A stretch of 64,000 nt of DNA. It comes from Ovoidimarina sp038744785 (lineage in GTDB: Bacteria; Pseudomonadota; Alphaproteobacteria; Rhodobacterales; Rhodobacteraceae). Location of the stretch: the NCBI GenBank assembly GCA_038744785.1, contig JBCDLX010000010.1, positions 1 through 64,000 on the forward strand. The letters are read 5' to 3'. The notes below the pieces were generated by a model, which was not told the origin of the DNA, ran no database searches, and saw only the letters and a list, made by a program, of their open reading frames with translations. Every line of letters begins with the position of its first letter. The stretch's first letter is position 1. Positions 44,850 to 53,593 of this stretch are shown one piece after another. The position numbers were made by a program, and so were the translations under genes.

Positions 44850-45929
44850 CTAGTCTTCTCCATCGTCTTTAGGGGCCACCGGCAAGCTGATACGGAACAC
44901 CGTGCGCCCGGGCACGCTGTCAACGCTGATCCAGCCGTCATGGTCCGATATGATCTTCGATACGAGCGCGAGGCCAAGGCCTGTCCCATTCTCGCGTCCT
45001 GAAACGAACGGCTCGAACACCTCGCTCGAGATCTCTTGTGGCAGACCCGGTCCGTCGTCGATGATCTCAACCTGCAATGGCAAGGTTGCCGTGCCGTCCT
45101 TCCGTCGCAGCCGCAAGCTCATGTCATAAAACGTTCGAAGCCGGATTGTGCCGCCACCTTCCCCTGCTGCCTCGGCGGCATTCTTCAGAAGGTTCTGGAA
45201 AACCTGAAGCATCTGGTCGCCATCGACGAATGTGGGCGGCAACGAGGGATCGTATTCCTCGACAATCTTCATGTTCGCCGCAAAGCCGACACTCGCGGCT
45301 TTGCGTGCCCGTTCAAGAAGGTCGTGAATGTTCCAAGCTCGGCGCGCAGGCGGTCGCAAATTGCCGAATTGTTCGACCTGTTCCAAAAGCGCAAGGATTC
45401 GGCGCGTTTCGTTGACGATCAGGTCTGTCAGTTCCTGGTCTTCGCCGGTCAGGTTCATCGACAGAAGCTGTGCGGCCCCGGTGATGCCTGCGAGCGGGTT
45501 CTTGATCTCGTGGGCCAGCATCTCGGACATTCCGATCGCCGATTTCGCCGCCGCCTTGACCGAATGCGCCCGCCCCAAGCGGTCGGCCAGTTGTCGGGGT
45601 TCGATCAGGATCAGAACAAATCCCGGCATCGCGATCATTGGCGCAATCTGGACGTTGCATTGCTGCGGTTTGGTCGCGCCAGAGCCCACGTCGACATTGC
45701 TGATCGATAAGCTGGCCTGATCGGCCCGGACACGCCGGAACGCATCGTCCAGCGGCGCGTCGATCATCACCTTGTCGAATACGGGTTGGCCCCGAAGAGA
45801 TCTGGCCGATGTGTTTAGAAACAGCTCGGACGAAGGGTTCACTTCGGAAATCACGTCGCCGGGGTCCAGAAGGATCGCAGGAACGGGCATCGACGCCCAA
45901 ATGGCTTCTCCGAACGACGTGGGCTTCAT
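44850..45929 (-). CDS. ntrB: nitrogen regulation sensor kinase NtrB
   Basis: A 359-residue soluble kinase/phosphatase that reads nitrogen status through PII protein. PAS domain near residues 10-110 (SMPVPAILLDPGDVISEVNPS), phosphoacceptor motif EMLAHEIKNPLAGITGAAQ, N box NLLKNAAEAAGEG, G boxes DDGPGLP and NGTGLGLALVSKI. The ATG at 45929 overlaps the dusB stop by four bases (ATGA). Confidence 0.95.
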   Translation of the reverse strand: MKPTSFGEAIWASMPVPAILLDPGDVISEVNPSSELFLNTSARSLRGQPVFDKVMIDAPLDDAFRRVRADQASLSISNVDVGSGATKPQQCNVQIAPMIAMPGFVLILIEPRQLADRLGRAHSVKAAAKSAIGMSEMLAHEIKNPLAGITGAAQLLSMNLTGEDQELTDLIVNETRRILALLEQVEQFGNLRPPARRAWNIHDLLERARKAASVGFAANMKIVEEYDPSLPPTFVDGDQMLQVFQNLLKNAAEAAGEGGGTIRLRTFYDMSLRLRRKDGTATLPLQVEIIDDGPGLPQEISSEVFEPFVSGRENGTGLGLALVSKIISDHDGWISVDSVPGRTVFRISLPVAPKDDGED

Positions 45930-46903
45930 GCGGCCACCGCCATGGGTCTCAGGGCCTCGGAAAGAAGTGCGCGCACGCGGGACGGAACGACCTCGGTCAA
46001 GATCGCGCGGCGCAGGGCCGGCTCTGTCCCGGCCCGGTCCATATACCAACCCAGGTGCTTTCGGATCACCCGGCCACCAAGCGCAGCGCCATAGAAGGAC
46101 AGTGTGTCTTCATAATGTTCGGCGACCATCTCGGCAAAGGCCGCGCCCTGTGGCACCGAAGGACGTGATCCGCCAAACAGGGCCGCTCCGATCTCGGCCA
46201 GCCGCCAGGGCGCACCCTGAATGCCCCGCCCCACCATGACGCCATCCGCGCCCGAGCGATCCAGCGCCAGTCGCGCGGTTCTGGCATCCACGATGTCGCC
46301 ATTGGCGATCACCGGGATCGTCACGGCTTTTTTCACCTCGGCAATCGCCGCCCAATCGGCCTGGCCCTTGTAGAACTGGCAGCGGGTCCGACCGTGAATT
46401 GTGATCATGCGCACGCCCGCCGCTTCTGCCCGCCGGGCCAAGTCTGCTGCCACGCGATCGGCATCCCACCCAAGTCGGGTCTTCAACGTGACAGGCACGT
46501 CGACGGCAGCCACAACGGCTTCGATCAGGCGCAAGGCGTGATCGGGATCCCGCAGAAGGGCAGATCCCGAAAGGCCACCCGTCACCTTCTTTGCCGGACA
46601 CCCCATGTTGATGTCGATGATCCGGGCGCCATGTCCCGCGACCATCCGCGCCGCTTCGGCCATCCAGTAGGGATCGCGCCCGGCAAGCTGTACAGCCGTG
46701 TTTTCGCGCCCGATCCCAAGTTCGGCCCGCTCCCGGACGCCGGGTTTAGCCTGGACCATTTCCTGGCTCGCGACCATCTCTGACACAACAAGACCGGCCC
46801 CAAACTGTGCCACCAGCCGCCGGAACGGCAAGTCTGTGATCCCCGCCATAGGGGCCAGGAAAACAGGCATCACACCCGGTTCCAATGCCTGCCCTCTGAA
46901 CAA
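45926..46903 (-). CDS. dusB: tRNA-dihydrouridine synthase DusB (NifR3)
   Basis: A TIM-barrel flavoenzyme reducing uridines in tRNA. FLAPMAGITDLPFRRL at the N-terminus, the catalytic Cys in DINMGCPAKKVTGGLSGSAL, then TIHGRTRCQFYKG and VIANGDIVD for FMN binding. I prefer the TTG at 46903, with AAGGA eight bases upstream; a GTG at 46924 is the longest option but has no ribosome site. First gene of the nifR3-ntrBC arrangement known in Rhodobacter. Confidence 0.93.
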   Translation of the reverse strand: MFRGQALEPGVMPVFLAPMAGITDLPFRRLVAQFGAGLVVSEMVASQEMVQAKPGVRERAELGIGRENTAVQLAGRDPYWMAEAARMVAGHGARIIDINMGCPAKKVTGGLSGSALLRDPDHALRLIEAVVAAVDVPVTLKTRLGWDADRVAADLARRAEAAGVRMITIHGRTRCQFYKGQADWAAIAEVKKAVTIPVIANGDIVDARTARLALDRSGADGVMVGRGIQGAPWRLAEIGAALFGGSRPSVPQGAAFAEMVAEHYEDTLSFYGAALGGRVIRKHLGWYMDRAGTEPALRRAILTEVVPSRVRALLSEALRPMAVAA

Positions 46904-47037
46904 ATGCTCAATCCTTGTGCACACGGGTACGACGTATAATGCTCTTGCCGCGAAAGCAAATTAGCTAGGCCGTCGCAATCGGCGGGATTCCCGACATGCT
47001 TATTTTTTGGGCATATCGCCCGGGGAAATGCAAATGA

Positions 47038-47066
47038 TTGCCACGCCGATAGTGCGCGCCTACACA
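47038..47066 (+). promoter_or_regulatory. weak sigma-70-like promoter candidate before ispDF
   Basis: TTGCCA (47038-47043) and TACACA (47061-47066) are 17 bases apart, 34 bases before the ispDF start. The -35 matches five of six consensus positions, the -10 only three. It lies in the 175-base divergent gap with dusB, which holds no gene. Confidence 0.25.
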
Positions 47067-47099
47067 AAGGGACCGCAACTCTGAACGTGACCGCCTCGA

Positions 47100-48257
47100 A
47101 TGCCCGTCCCGCCGACCGCAACCGCCATCATCGTCGCCGCAGGCCGTGGACTGCGCGCAGGGGGCGATGTTCCCAAACAATGGCAACCGCTAGGGGGCCG
47201 GACCGTGGCCTGGCACACCCTGCGAGCGTTCGATTCACATCAAGGGATCGATCGACTTGTGCTGGTTCTACATCCGGACGATGTGGACACAGACCTATGG
47301 CCGTCCGAACCTCCCGCAGACGTAGTCGCCGGCGGGGCTACCCGAGCGGTATCCGTGCGCGCGGGACTCGAAGCGGTCGAGGGACAAGCAACACATGTCT
47401 TGATCCACGATGTGGCGCGTCCGCTGGTCAGTCATGCGGTCATCGACCGGGTTCTCGCCGCTCTGGTTGACGCGCCCGCTGCAGCACCAGCGCTAACGGT
47501 TACAGACGCGCTTTGGACAGGAGCCGATGGCTTTGTCACCGGAACGCGCGACAGGTCCGGCCTTTTCCGCGCCCAGACCCCGCAGGGTTTTGAAACCGTC
47601 GCCATCCTTGCGGCCCATCGAGCGTACCGGGGCGATCCCGCAGACGACGTCGAGGTCGCGATGGCAGCCGATCTTCCTGTGCGGATCGTACCGGGTGAAG
47701 CCAATAACCTAAAAATCACCGGCCCGGACGACTTCGCACGTGCCGAAAAATTAATGAAAGCGCGCATGCCCGACACCCCCGATATCCGCGTTGGCAATGG
47801 TTTTGACGTGCACCGTTTTGGTCCCGGAGACGGTGTAGTCCTGTGCGGCGTGCGTGTTCCTCATACCCGTGGCCTTCAGGGTCATTCGGACGCGGATGTC
47901 GGGCTTCACACGTTGACTGACGCGATCTATGGCGCCCTGGCAATGGGGGATATCGGGCGGCACTTTCCGCCTTCGGATCCGCGGTGGAAAGGTGCCGACA
48001 GCGCAATATTTCTGGAACATGCGGTGACGCTGAGCACCGATATGGGGTTCTGTATTTCGAACATGGACCTGACGCTGATTTGCGAAAGCCCGAAGATCGG
48101 GCCCCATGCGCGCAGTATGACCTCGCGTGTTGCTGACATTACCGGGGTTGCCGAGGATCGAATTTCGATCAAAGCGACAACGAGCGAGCGGTTGGGCTTC
48201 ACCGGTCGCGAGGAAGGGATCGCCGCCCTCGCTACGGTCACGCTGGTGGGATCATGA
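47100..48257 (+). CDS. ispDF: bifunctional MEP-pathway enzyme IspDF
   Basis: A 385-residue fusion of two non-consecutive MEP steps. Residues 1 to about 222 are IspD, the CTP transferase: IIVAAGRGLRAGGDVPKQW, then HDVARPLV and ARAEKLM. Residues from 223 (MPDTPDIRVGNGFDVHRFG) are IspF, the cyclodiphosphate synthase, with metal ligands in FDVHRF and GHSDADV and the later ISIKATTSERLGFTGREEG. The fusion is common in alphaproteobacteria. First gene of a three-gene unit with ATGA overlaps. Confidence 0.96.
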   Translation: MPVPPTATAIIVAAGRGLRAGGDVPKQWQPLGGRTVAWHTLRAFDSHQGIDRLVLVLHPDDVDTDLWPSEPPADVVAGGATRAVSVRAGLEAVEGQATHVLIHDVARPLVSHAVIDRVLAALVDAPAAAPALTVTDALWTGADGFVTGTRDRSGLFRAQTPQGFETVAILAAHRAYRGDPADDVEVAMAADLPVRIVPGEANNLKITGPDDFARAEKLMKARMPDTPDIRVGNGFDVHRFGPGDGVVLCGVRVPHTRGLQGHSDADVGLHTLTDAIYGALAMGDIGRHFPPSDPRWKGADSAIFLEHAVTLSTDMGFCISNMDLTLICESPKIGPHARSMTSRVADITGVAEDRISIKATTSERLGFTGREEGIAALATVTLVGS

Positions 48258-48745
48258 TCCAATTCATTGCGACCTTTGGCTATTCCGGCCGCCTTCAACC
48301 GGCCCCGGGTACCTGGGGATCGGCGGCCGCGTGTCTTGCCGCATGGCCCCTGCATGTGCTTGGGGGGCCGCTCTTGTTGGTGACCGCAACAGTGCTGCTG
48401 CTTTTTGCGGGCTACTGGGCATCGCACCGCTACATGGCCGTAACGGGCACGCATGATCCGTCTGAAATTACCGTCGACGAAGCAGTTGGCCAGTGGATTG
48501 CGCTTTTTCCGGTATCCTTCGGTGCGGCGCACGCCGATGCGGATGTCACGGCGCTTTGGCCCGGGGTCTTGGCCGCATTCCTTCTGTTCCGGCTTTTCGA
48601 TATTTGGAAGCCGGGCCCCATTGGCTGGGCGGACCAGCAGCCTGGCGCCTGGGGTGTCATGCTGGACGATGTGGCCGCAGGGTGGATCGCGTCGCTTTTG
48701 GTTGCAGTTTTTGCCTTTGTTTATCACGGGGTTTTGGGACAATGA
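48254..48745 (+). CDS. pgpA: phosphatidylglycerophosphatase A
   Basis: A 163-residue membrane phosphatase making phosphatidylglycerol. The family marks are FGYSGRLQPAPGTWGS at the N-terminus, ITVDEAVGQWIAL, and RLFDIWKPGPIGWADQQPG followed by VMLDDVAAG. Several hydrophobic segments lie between. The start overlaps the ispDF stop and the stop overlaps the next start, each by four bases. Confidence 0.94.
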   Translation: MIQFIATFGYSGRLQPAPGTWGSAAACLAAWPLHVLGGPLLLVTATVLLLFAGYWASHRYMAVTGTHDPSEITVDEAVGQWIALFPVSFGAAHADADVTALWPGVLAAFLLFRLFDIWKPGPIGWADQQPGAWGVMLDDVAAGWIASLLVAVFAFVYHGVLGQ

Positions 48746-49209
48746 CGGTTGCGGACCTCCTCGACGCCGCCCGCAGTGCAGAGAAGCGGATCGTGACGGC
48801 CGAAAGCTGTACCGGCGGAATGATCGTAGCTGCGCTGACCGATGTTGCAGGGTCCTCGGACGTTGTTGATCGCAGCTTTGTTACCTACTCCAACGCAGCC
48901 AAGATCGAGATGCTGGGCATCCGGCCCGAGACGCTTGCTGCACATGGCGCAGTCTCCGAGGAAATCGCGTGCGAGATGGCCGATGGCGCGCTCGCGCGGT
49001 CTGACGCTGATCTTGCGGTGTCGGTGACAGGGATCGCGGGTCCTGGCGGCTCCGAATTTAAGCCCGAAGGCCGGGTGTGCTTTGCACTGGCCCGCACTTC
49101 GTCCGCCACGCGGAGCGAAACGGTCGATTTCGGCCCGCTTGGACGCGATCACGTACGCCGTGCGGCCCGGGACCATGCGCTGGCACTTCTTGCAGGCGCG
49201 CTCGCCTAG
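48742..49209 (+). CDS. pncC: nicotinamide-nucleotide amidase (CinA C-terminal domain family)
   Basis: A 155-residue stand-alone CinA C-terminal domain that deamidates NMN in pyridine-nucleotide salvage. TAESCTGGMIVAALTDVAGSS with the active-site Ser and VSVTGIAGPGGSEFKPEG are diagnostic. The ATG at 48742 overlaps the pgpA stop (ATGA) and gives the usual length; the same frame is open further upstream inside pgpA but without meaning. Convergent with the next gene. Confidence 0.93.
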   Translation: MTVADLLDAARSAEKRIVTAESCTGGMIVAALTDVAGSSDVVDRSFVTYSNAAKIEMLGIRPETLAAHGAVSEEIACEMADGALARSDADLAVSVTGIAGPGGSEFKPEGRVCFALARTSSATRSETVDFGPLGRDHVRRAARDHALALLAGALA

Positions 49210-49286
49210 GCCTGTACCGGACTTCCGTGCCCATGGCGCGTTGTGTGCACGCCCGTAGCCGACTGGTCCGTCCTGCAGGCCTTGAT

Positions 49287-49730
49287 CTAGCCGTAAAGAG
49301 ATGCTGCCCTGCGCTCAAATGCACGGACCACACGTTGCATTGCATCGTTGAAGACGACGCCAATCATCGTTTGCAGGATCGCGTTGCGAAATTCGAAGTC
49401 GACGAAGAAATCAACCTCGCAGCCATCCGCCGTTTCGCGGAAAGCCCAGGTCGATTTCATGTGACTGAACGGACCATCCAGATACTCGGTATCAATCTGG
49501 TAGGTAGCGGGACGTAGCACAACGCGGCTGCCAAATCTTTCCCGAAATACTTTGAACGAAATCACCAGATCCGCCAGCATCACCACGGACTCGCCCTCGG
49601 TCACCTTCGACCGAACGCGCGCCGCCGCGCACCAGGGCAGGAATTCAGGATAACGTGCCACGTCGGCTACCAGATCGTACATCTGCTCAGCCCGATATGG
49701 CAGGGCCCGTGTTTCGCTGTGGGTCGGCAT
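49287..49730 (-). CDS. COQ10/RatA-like START-domain protein
   Basis: A 147-residue small lipid-binding-fold protein: MPTHSETRALPYRAEQMYDL, then VADVARYPEFLPWC and the C-terminal NDAMQRVVRAFERRA. The family includes yeast Coq10, which binds ubiquinone and supports respiration, and E. coli RatA. In alphaproteobacteria the Coq10-like role is more likely. No clear ribosome site decides between the ATGs at 49730 and 49739; I chose the one matching the family N-terminus. Divergent from hpt. Confidence 0.88.
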   Translation of the reverse strand: MPTHSETRALPYRAEQMYDLVADVARYPEFLPWCAAARVRSKVTEGESVVMLADLVISFKVFRERFGSRVVLRPATYQIDTEYLDGPFSHMKSTWAFRETADGCEVDFFVDFEFRNAILQTMIGVVFNDAMQRVVRAFERRAASLYG

Positions 49731-49804
49731 CGCTTGCATCGTCTTGGTTGAGGCGTCGCCGGGATGTCGTAGAGTGACGCGTGAAGTCAAGAGATGAGGA
49801 TAAC

Positions 49805-50338
49805 GTGACGCAGCCCTACGTGATCGATCAGATGATCTCAGCCAAGGCCATTTCCGCACGGATCGAGGAACTTGCCCGTGAAATTCGCGATGCATTTGGC
49901 GACACTGAAAAGCTTGTCGTTGTCGGGCTTCTGCGTGGGTCGTTTGTCTTCATCGCAGACCTCGTGCGCGAATTGGACATGAACGTCGAAGTCGACTTCC
50001 TAGAGGCGTCGTCCTATGGCGACAGCATGGAAAGTTCGCGCGAGGTGCGTATCCTGAAGGACCTGCGCGGCGAAATCGCAGGTCGCGACGTTTTGGTCGT
50101 CGAGGACATTGTCGACACAGGCCATACGCTGGCTCACGTGGTGAAATTCCTTCGCAACCGAGGCCCCCGTCGCCTGGAAACCATTGCGCTCTTGGACAAA
50201 CCGTCACGGCGCGAAGTTGATGTAAAGGCAACGTGGACCGGGTTCGAGATCCCGGATGAGTTTGTCGTGGGCTATGGGATTGACTACGCGCAACGGAACC
50301 GAAACCTGCCCTATATCGGCAAAGTACGCCTGACATGA
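49805..50338 (+). CDS. hpt: hypoxanthine phosphoribosyltransferase
   Basis: A 177-residue purine-salvage enzyme. The PRPP-binding motif is VLVVEDIVDTGHTL, with VVGLLRGSFVFIADL upstream and the base-contact segment DEFVVGYGIDYAQ near the end. The GTG at 49805 (reading MTQPYVIDQMI) is preceded by GAGGA at four bases and gives the normal family length; a GTG eight codons earlier is unsupported. The stop is shared with a small downstream gene. Confidence 0.94.
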   Translation: MTQPYVIDQMISAKAISARIEELAREIRDAFGDTEKLVVVGLLRGSFVFIADLVRELDMNVEVDFLEASSYGDSMESSREVRILKDLRGEIAGRDVLVVEDIVDTGHTLAHVVKFLRNRGPRRLETIALLDKPSRREVDVKATWTGFEIPDEFVVGYGIDYAQRNRNLPYIGKVRLT

Positions 50339-50511
50339 TTTGGTTTCTGCGGCTTGCGCGTTGGGCGCGCAGACCGCCATCTGCGCGCTATCAGCGCCTT
50401 GTCGCGATCGTGCTGGTGCTGACCGTCGCTGTTGTGGCCATAGAGTGGATTTTCGGATGGCCCGAAGCCCTGAGCCCCAACCGTATCCCACGCAGCCCTG
50501 TTGTGAACTGA
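50335..50511 (+). CDS. small membrane protein of 58 residues, translationally coupled to hpt
   Basis: The ATG overlaps the hpt stop in an ATGA. The protein reads MIWFLRLARWARRPPSARYQ, then a hydrophobic helix LVAIVLVLTVAVVAIEWIF (about residues 22-40), then GWPEALSPNRIPRSPVVN. The basic N-terminus and Trp-flanked helix fit a single-pass inner-membrane protein with the N-terminus inside. I recall similar unnamed proteins next to hpt in Rhodobacteraceae, which supports it being real. Function unknown. Confidence 0.68.
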   Translation: MIWFLRLARWARRPPSARYQRLVAIVLVLTVAVVAIEWIFGWPEALSPNRIPRSPVVN

Positions 50512-50637
50512 CAACGCGCGCGTTTTGTCACAGAAGCATGACTTGAAAGGACGCACCAGAAGCGTGCTTTATGATGGCTGGGGGATGGCCTTGCTGCGGT
50601 GAATTGTATGCGCAGGGCGCTGCTTGAGGATTAGAGA

Positions 50638-51219
50638 ATGAAACGCAGAGATTTTGTGCTTTCGGGCGCCGTGACAGCCGCTGCCACGGCCGTGGGCGCA
50701 CAGCCTACGGTTACCCGCTCCGAAAACGGCTGGGTTCTACCGGAAGAGTTCATCCCGCGCTATGTGCGGACGTCAGGTGCAACCGGCCCCTATGAACTGC
50801 ACGTCGTGCCGCAGGAGTTTGCGCTTTACTGGACGCTGCCCGACAACAAGGCGATCCGTTATGCCGTAGGCATCGGCAGGCCAGGTCTCTATGAAGCTGG
50901 AACGTTCTTTGTCGGTGCCAAGAAGGAATGGCCTGACTGGACCCCGACACAAGAGATGATCCAGCGTGAGCCGCAACTCTACAAGAAGTGGGAAGACGGG
51001 ATGCCAGGCGGGCCCGGCAATCCGTTGGGCGCGCGCGCGATCTACCTGTTCACGCCGCAAAAGGGCGACACGTTCCTTCGCATCCATGGCACCGGCGATC
51101 CGCGCGGTATCGGGCGCGAAGTGTCGAACGGCTGCGCGCGTCTTGTGAACAGCCACGCCATTCACCTGTACGATCAGGTTCCGCTGCGCGCGAAAGTGGT
51201 TCTGCACCCCAAGGCCTAG
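50638..51219 (+). CDS. L,D-transpeptidase (YkuD family)
   Basis: A 193-residue exported enzyme that forms 3-3 peptidoglycan cross-links or attaches proteins to the wall. The N-terminus MKRRDFVLSGAVTAAATAVG resembles a Tat signal (RRDFV). The catalytic motif is present: IHGTGDPRGIG, then REVSNGCARLVN with the active-site Cys. GAGGA lies upstream of the ATG. The 126-base upstream gap shows no certain promoter. Confidence 0.92.
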   Translation: MKRRDFVLSGAVTAAATAVGAQPTVTRSENGWVLPEEFIPRYVRTSGATGPYELHVVPQEFALYWTLPDNKAIRYAVGIGRPGLYEAGTFFVGAKKEWPDWTPTQEMIQREPQLYKKWEDGMPGGPGNPLGARAIYLFTPQKGDTFLRIHGTGDPRGIGREVSNGCARLVNSHAIHLYDQVPLRAKVVLHPKA

Positions 51220-51245
51220 GCAACACCTGCGAACGGCACCCGCGA

Positions 51246-52393
51246 TCAATCGATCGGCACCAGCCTTGAGCGGGGGCCACCGCAATCAGAGTCGGGCTCG
51301 TCACCGGCGCAAGGAGTGGTTTCGGTATCTATCTCACCCCCCCGCCGGGTCAGGATTTTGCAGTCTTGTTCGCTCCGCTCCAGCACGGGCTGTTCGATCC
51401 CCAAGACGTCACTTTGGTTGACCGTAACCGCCTCTGAGTCGGTGTCATCTCCCACCCCGACAAGTGGCAGTGTGAGGCGTCCCGTGGCTTGGGCCTGCGC
51501 CCGCGACGCCACCTGTACTGGCGCCGCCTCTACAGTCACAATTCGGGCAACGGTAGGAGCCTCTCGCTCGCCCGTAGATTGGCCTACCGCAATCAACTTG
51601 ATGCTTGGTTGAATGAGTGTGGTGAACTCGCGGGCAGTACCGTCCACCTCCGCATTCGAACCCGTCCATTACACGCCACGAGGTCGCTCGGACGCAGAAA
51701 ACCCGACACCCCCGACGACACATCTACCCTAAGCGCAAAAGCACGTTTCCACGGTGTCAGATGCGCGCTTACCCCTGCATCCTCTCCCGGTTCAGTCAAC
51801 CTAGACGCAAGAAAGGCTTCGCCGCGCTCCATTGCGCGAGTTACAGTGCGTGCTTCTTCTCCCTGCGGGAAAAGGGCGTTAAACTCTGTAAAAGCACCAT
51901 TCGGTACGCCCTCGACGGGCCATTCAACCGCTTCGACGCCCTCTTTTGTGAGGCGATGGCCGTAGCTCAACGCCAGGCGGACCACATATACGGTCTGGAG
52001 ATTGAGCCCCCCAGTATCCACCGTTTTACGCGCGTCCGCTTCGGACGGCAGTGCCATCAGCTGCAAGATGAAACGCCCGTCTCCAATAGATCTTGCAAAT
52101 GCGCGGGCTGCAGCCGGCGATACCTCAAGAAATGCGACCGGAGTGCCGTCGTCATCTTCTATTCCAAGAAGAAATGTACCATCGACAATCGCCGTAAGCG
52201 CGCGCTCTGCATCACTACGATGGAATAAGGTAACCTCTGCGCCTTTTCCCGCCGCCGCAAGGACCCCGGCCGGAGCCGCATCGATCTCGACGGTAATCAT
52301 GCGCTTTCCCGCTTGCAGTTCCAGCAGGTCTGCACGCGCCGTCTGGAGCCCATAGAGAACCAAAAAGATCACTAGAGCGATCCCAAAGCGCAT
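51246..52393 (-). pseudogene. cpaB-like (Flp/Tad pilus assembly) gene broken by a frameshift and a nonsense codon
   Basis: Two frames together encode a CpaB-type protein. The upstream frame (from ATG 52393) has a signal peptide, about 110 unusual residues, and then the SAF-type region VYVVRLALSYGHRLTKEGVE, WPVEGVPNGAFTEFNALFPQ, FLASRLTEPGEDAGVSAHL and SSGVSGFLRPSDLV. At 51675-51676 one base is missing where CpaB has DVYWTGS. The downstream frame resumes V, stop (TAA at 51671-51669), WTGSNAEVDGTAREFTTL, and runs on through VEAAPVQVASRAQAQATG and RLTLPLVGVGDDTDSEA to RRGGEI near the end. Two independent lesions make a sequencing error unlikely. No other tad gene is in the window. Confidence 0.8.
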
Positions 52394-52714
52394 CTAAATC
52401 AACTCCAGTGCACGTACTCCGGTCACGGCAACAAGCCAAAGCGCGGATACAAAGCAAATGCCAACCTTGAGATAGAAGAACACGCTTCGCGCAAAATACA
52501 GTGCGTTTCTCGGATAAGGGAGTACATCAACCCCCTGACGTTCAATTTGCCTCAGGAGAGCAAGGCTTTGACGACTGGCGACATAATAATGGCAGAGATC
52601 CGACAACAAGGCGAGCAGCGCCACAGTAGCGGGACCGACAACCTCACGTGGCGCGAGAAAAGGTTCACCGTCGCTTCTGGTACTTTCGATAATGTAGGCA
52701 AGAGATGTTGCCAA
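52394..52714 (-). CDS. hypothetical two-span membrane protein
   Basis: A 106-residue frame ending directly before the cpaB-like start. Two hydrophobic segments are visible, VVGPATVALLALLSDLCHYY and VFFYLKVGICFVSALWLVAV, joined by a basic loop (RQSLALLRQIERQGVD). I do not recognise it. Its adjacency to a broken gene means it could be a remnant too. The 160 bases upstream, to the HNH gene, hold nothing I can name. Confidence 0.45.
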   Translation of the reverse strand: MATSLAYIIESTRSDGEPFLAPREVVGPATVALLALLSDLCHYYVASRQSLALLRQIERQGVDVLPYPRNALYFARSVFFYLKVGICFVSALWLVAVTGVRALELI

Positions 52715-52874
52715 AACGCCAATTGAAATCGTCTAAACGCGATTGGACAACCGCTCGGTCGTCCAGTTCAAGTGTTCGATAAGGTCGGATTTAGAAGGCA
52801 CTCCAATCGCCCTCGCACCTATGGTCAGGGATTAATTGATTACCAACAAACCATAGCGCAAAGGGCGCCGAAGC

Positions 52875-53459
52875 TCACGCCTCGAGTTCGGCATCCCAGT
52901 AGAGAAAGTCGAGCCACGTCTCGTGTAGGTGGTTTGGCGGAAACTTCCGGCCCTGATTTCGCAGCTCTTCCGCGCCCGGCTGGCGTGGCGCACGGCGCAG
53001 GGACAGGCCGGCCTGACGCAGGCTTTTCGACCCTTTCTTCAGGTTGCACCTGGAACAAGCTGCTACCACGTTTTCCCAGCTTGTAATGCCGCCCCGCGCC
53101 CTTGGCACGACATGGTCGAAGGTCAGGTCGCCCTTGGCGCCGCAGTACTGACACGCAAACTCGTCCCTCAGAAAAAGATTGAAGCGCGTAAAGGCTACGC
53201 GCTTCTGGGGTCTGATATACTCTTTCAGCACGACGACCGACGGTATTCGAATCTCGGTTGATGGGCTTCGGACAACCTCGTCATACTCCGCAAGTATGGT
53301 CACCCGGTCGAGCCATGCCGCCTTGATCGCCTCTTGCCACGGCCAGAGTGACAACGGGTAATAGCTGAGCGGGCGGTAATCTGCGTTCAGGACCAACGCC
53401 GGATTGTGCCGAAGACTGTTCGGCTCTCGTACAAAACTGGTCCTGAACTCTCCATCCAT
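52875..53459 (-). CDS. HNH endonuclease family protein
   Basis: A 194-residue protein with an HNH domain in the middle: FACQYCGAKGDLTFDHVVPR, then GGITSWENVVAACSRCNLKK. Two CxxC pairs bind a structural zinc and the His of DHVVP is catalytic. The N-terminal ALVLNADYRPLSYYPLSLW is typical of the widespread chromosomal HNH proteins of alphaproteobacteria, whose role is unclear. GGAG precedes the start by seven bases. The 134-base gap to the next gene shows nothing. Confidence 0.88.
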   Translation of the reverse strand: MDGEFRTSFVREPNSLRHNPALVLNADYRPLSYYPLSLWPWQEAIKAAWLDRVTILAEYDEVVRSPSTEIRIPSVVVLKEYIRPQKRVAFTRFNLFLRDEFACQYCGAKGDLTFDHVVPRARGGITSWENVVAACSRCNLKKGSKSLRQAGLSLRRAPRQPGAEELRNQGRKFPPNHLHETWLDFLYWDAELEA

Positions 53460-53593
53460 CGCCTGACTCCGACCCTGCCCTGATTGCCCGCGTCTCCGGC
53501 ACCAGAGCGGGCGACCCGCCCCAGCTTGGATTGACTATATATCGCGGTATCCGCCTGACAACCCCCATGATTTGCGAGCCGTCAAGCGTACGG

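Noticed and set aside
45036..45710. Long open frame antisense to ntrB (224 codons, plus strand)
   Set aside because: Same reasoning: a mirror of an intact kinase gene, low-complexity composition.
50525..50545. TTGTCACAGAAGCATGAC before the L,D-transpeptidase as a second PHO box
   Set aside because: Only the first half-site resembles the consensus; GCATGAC is too different.
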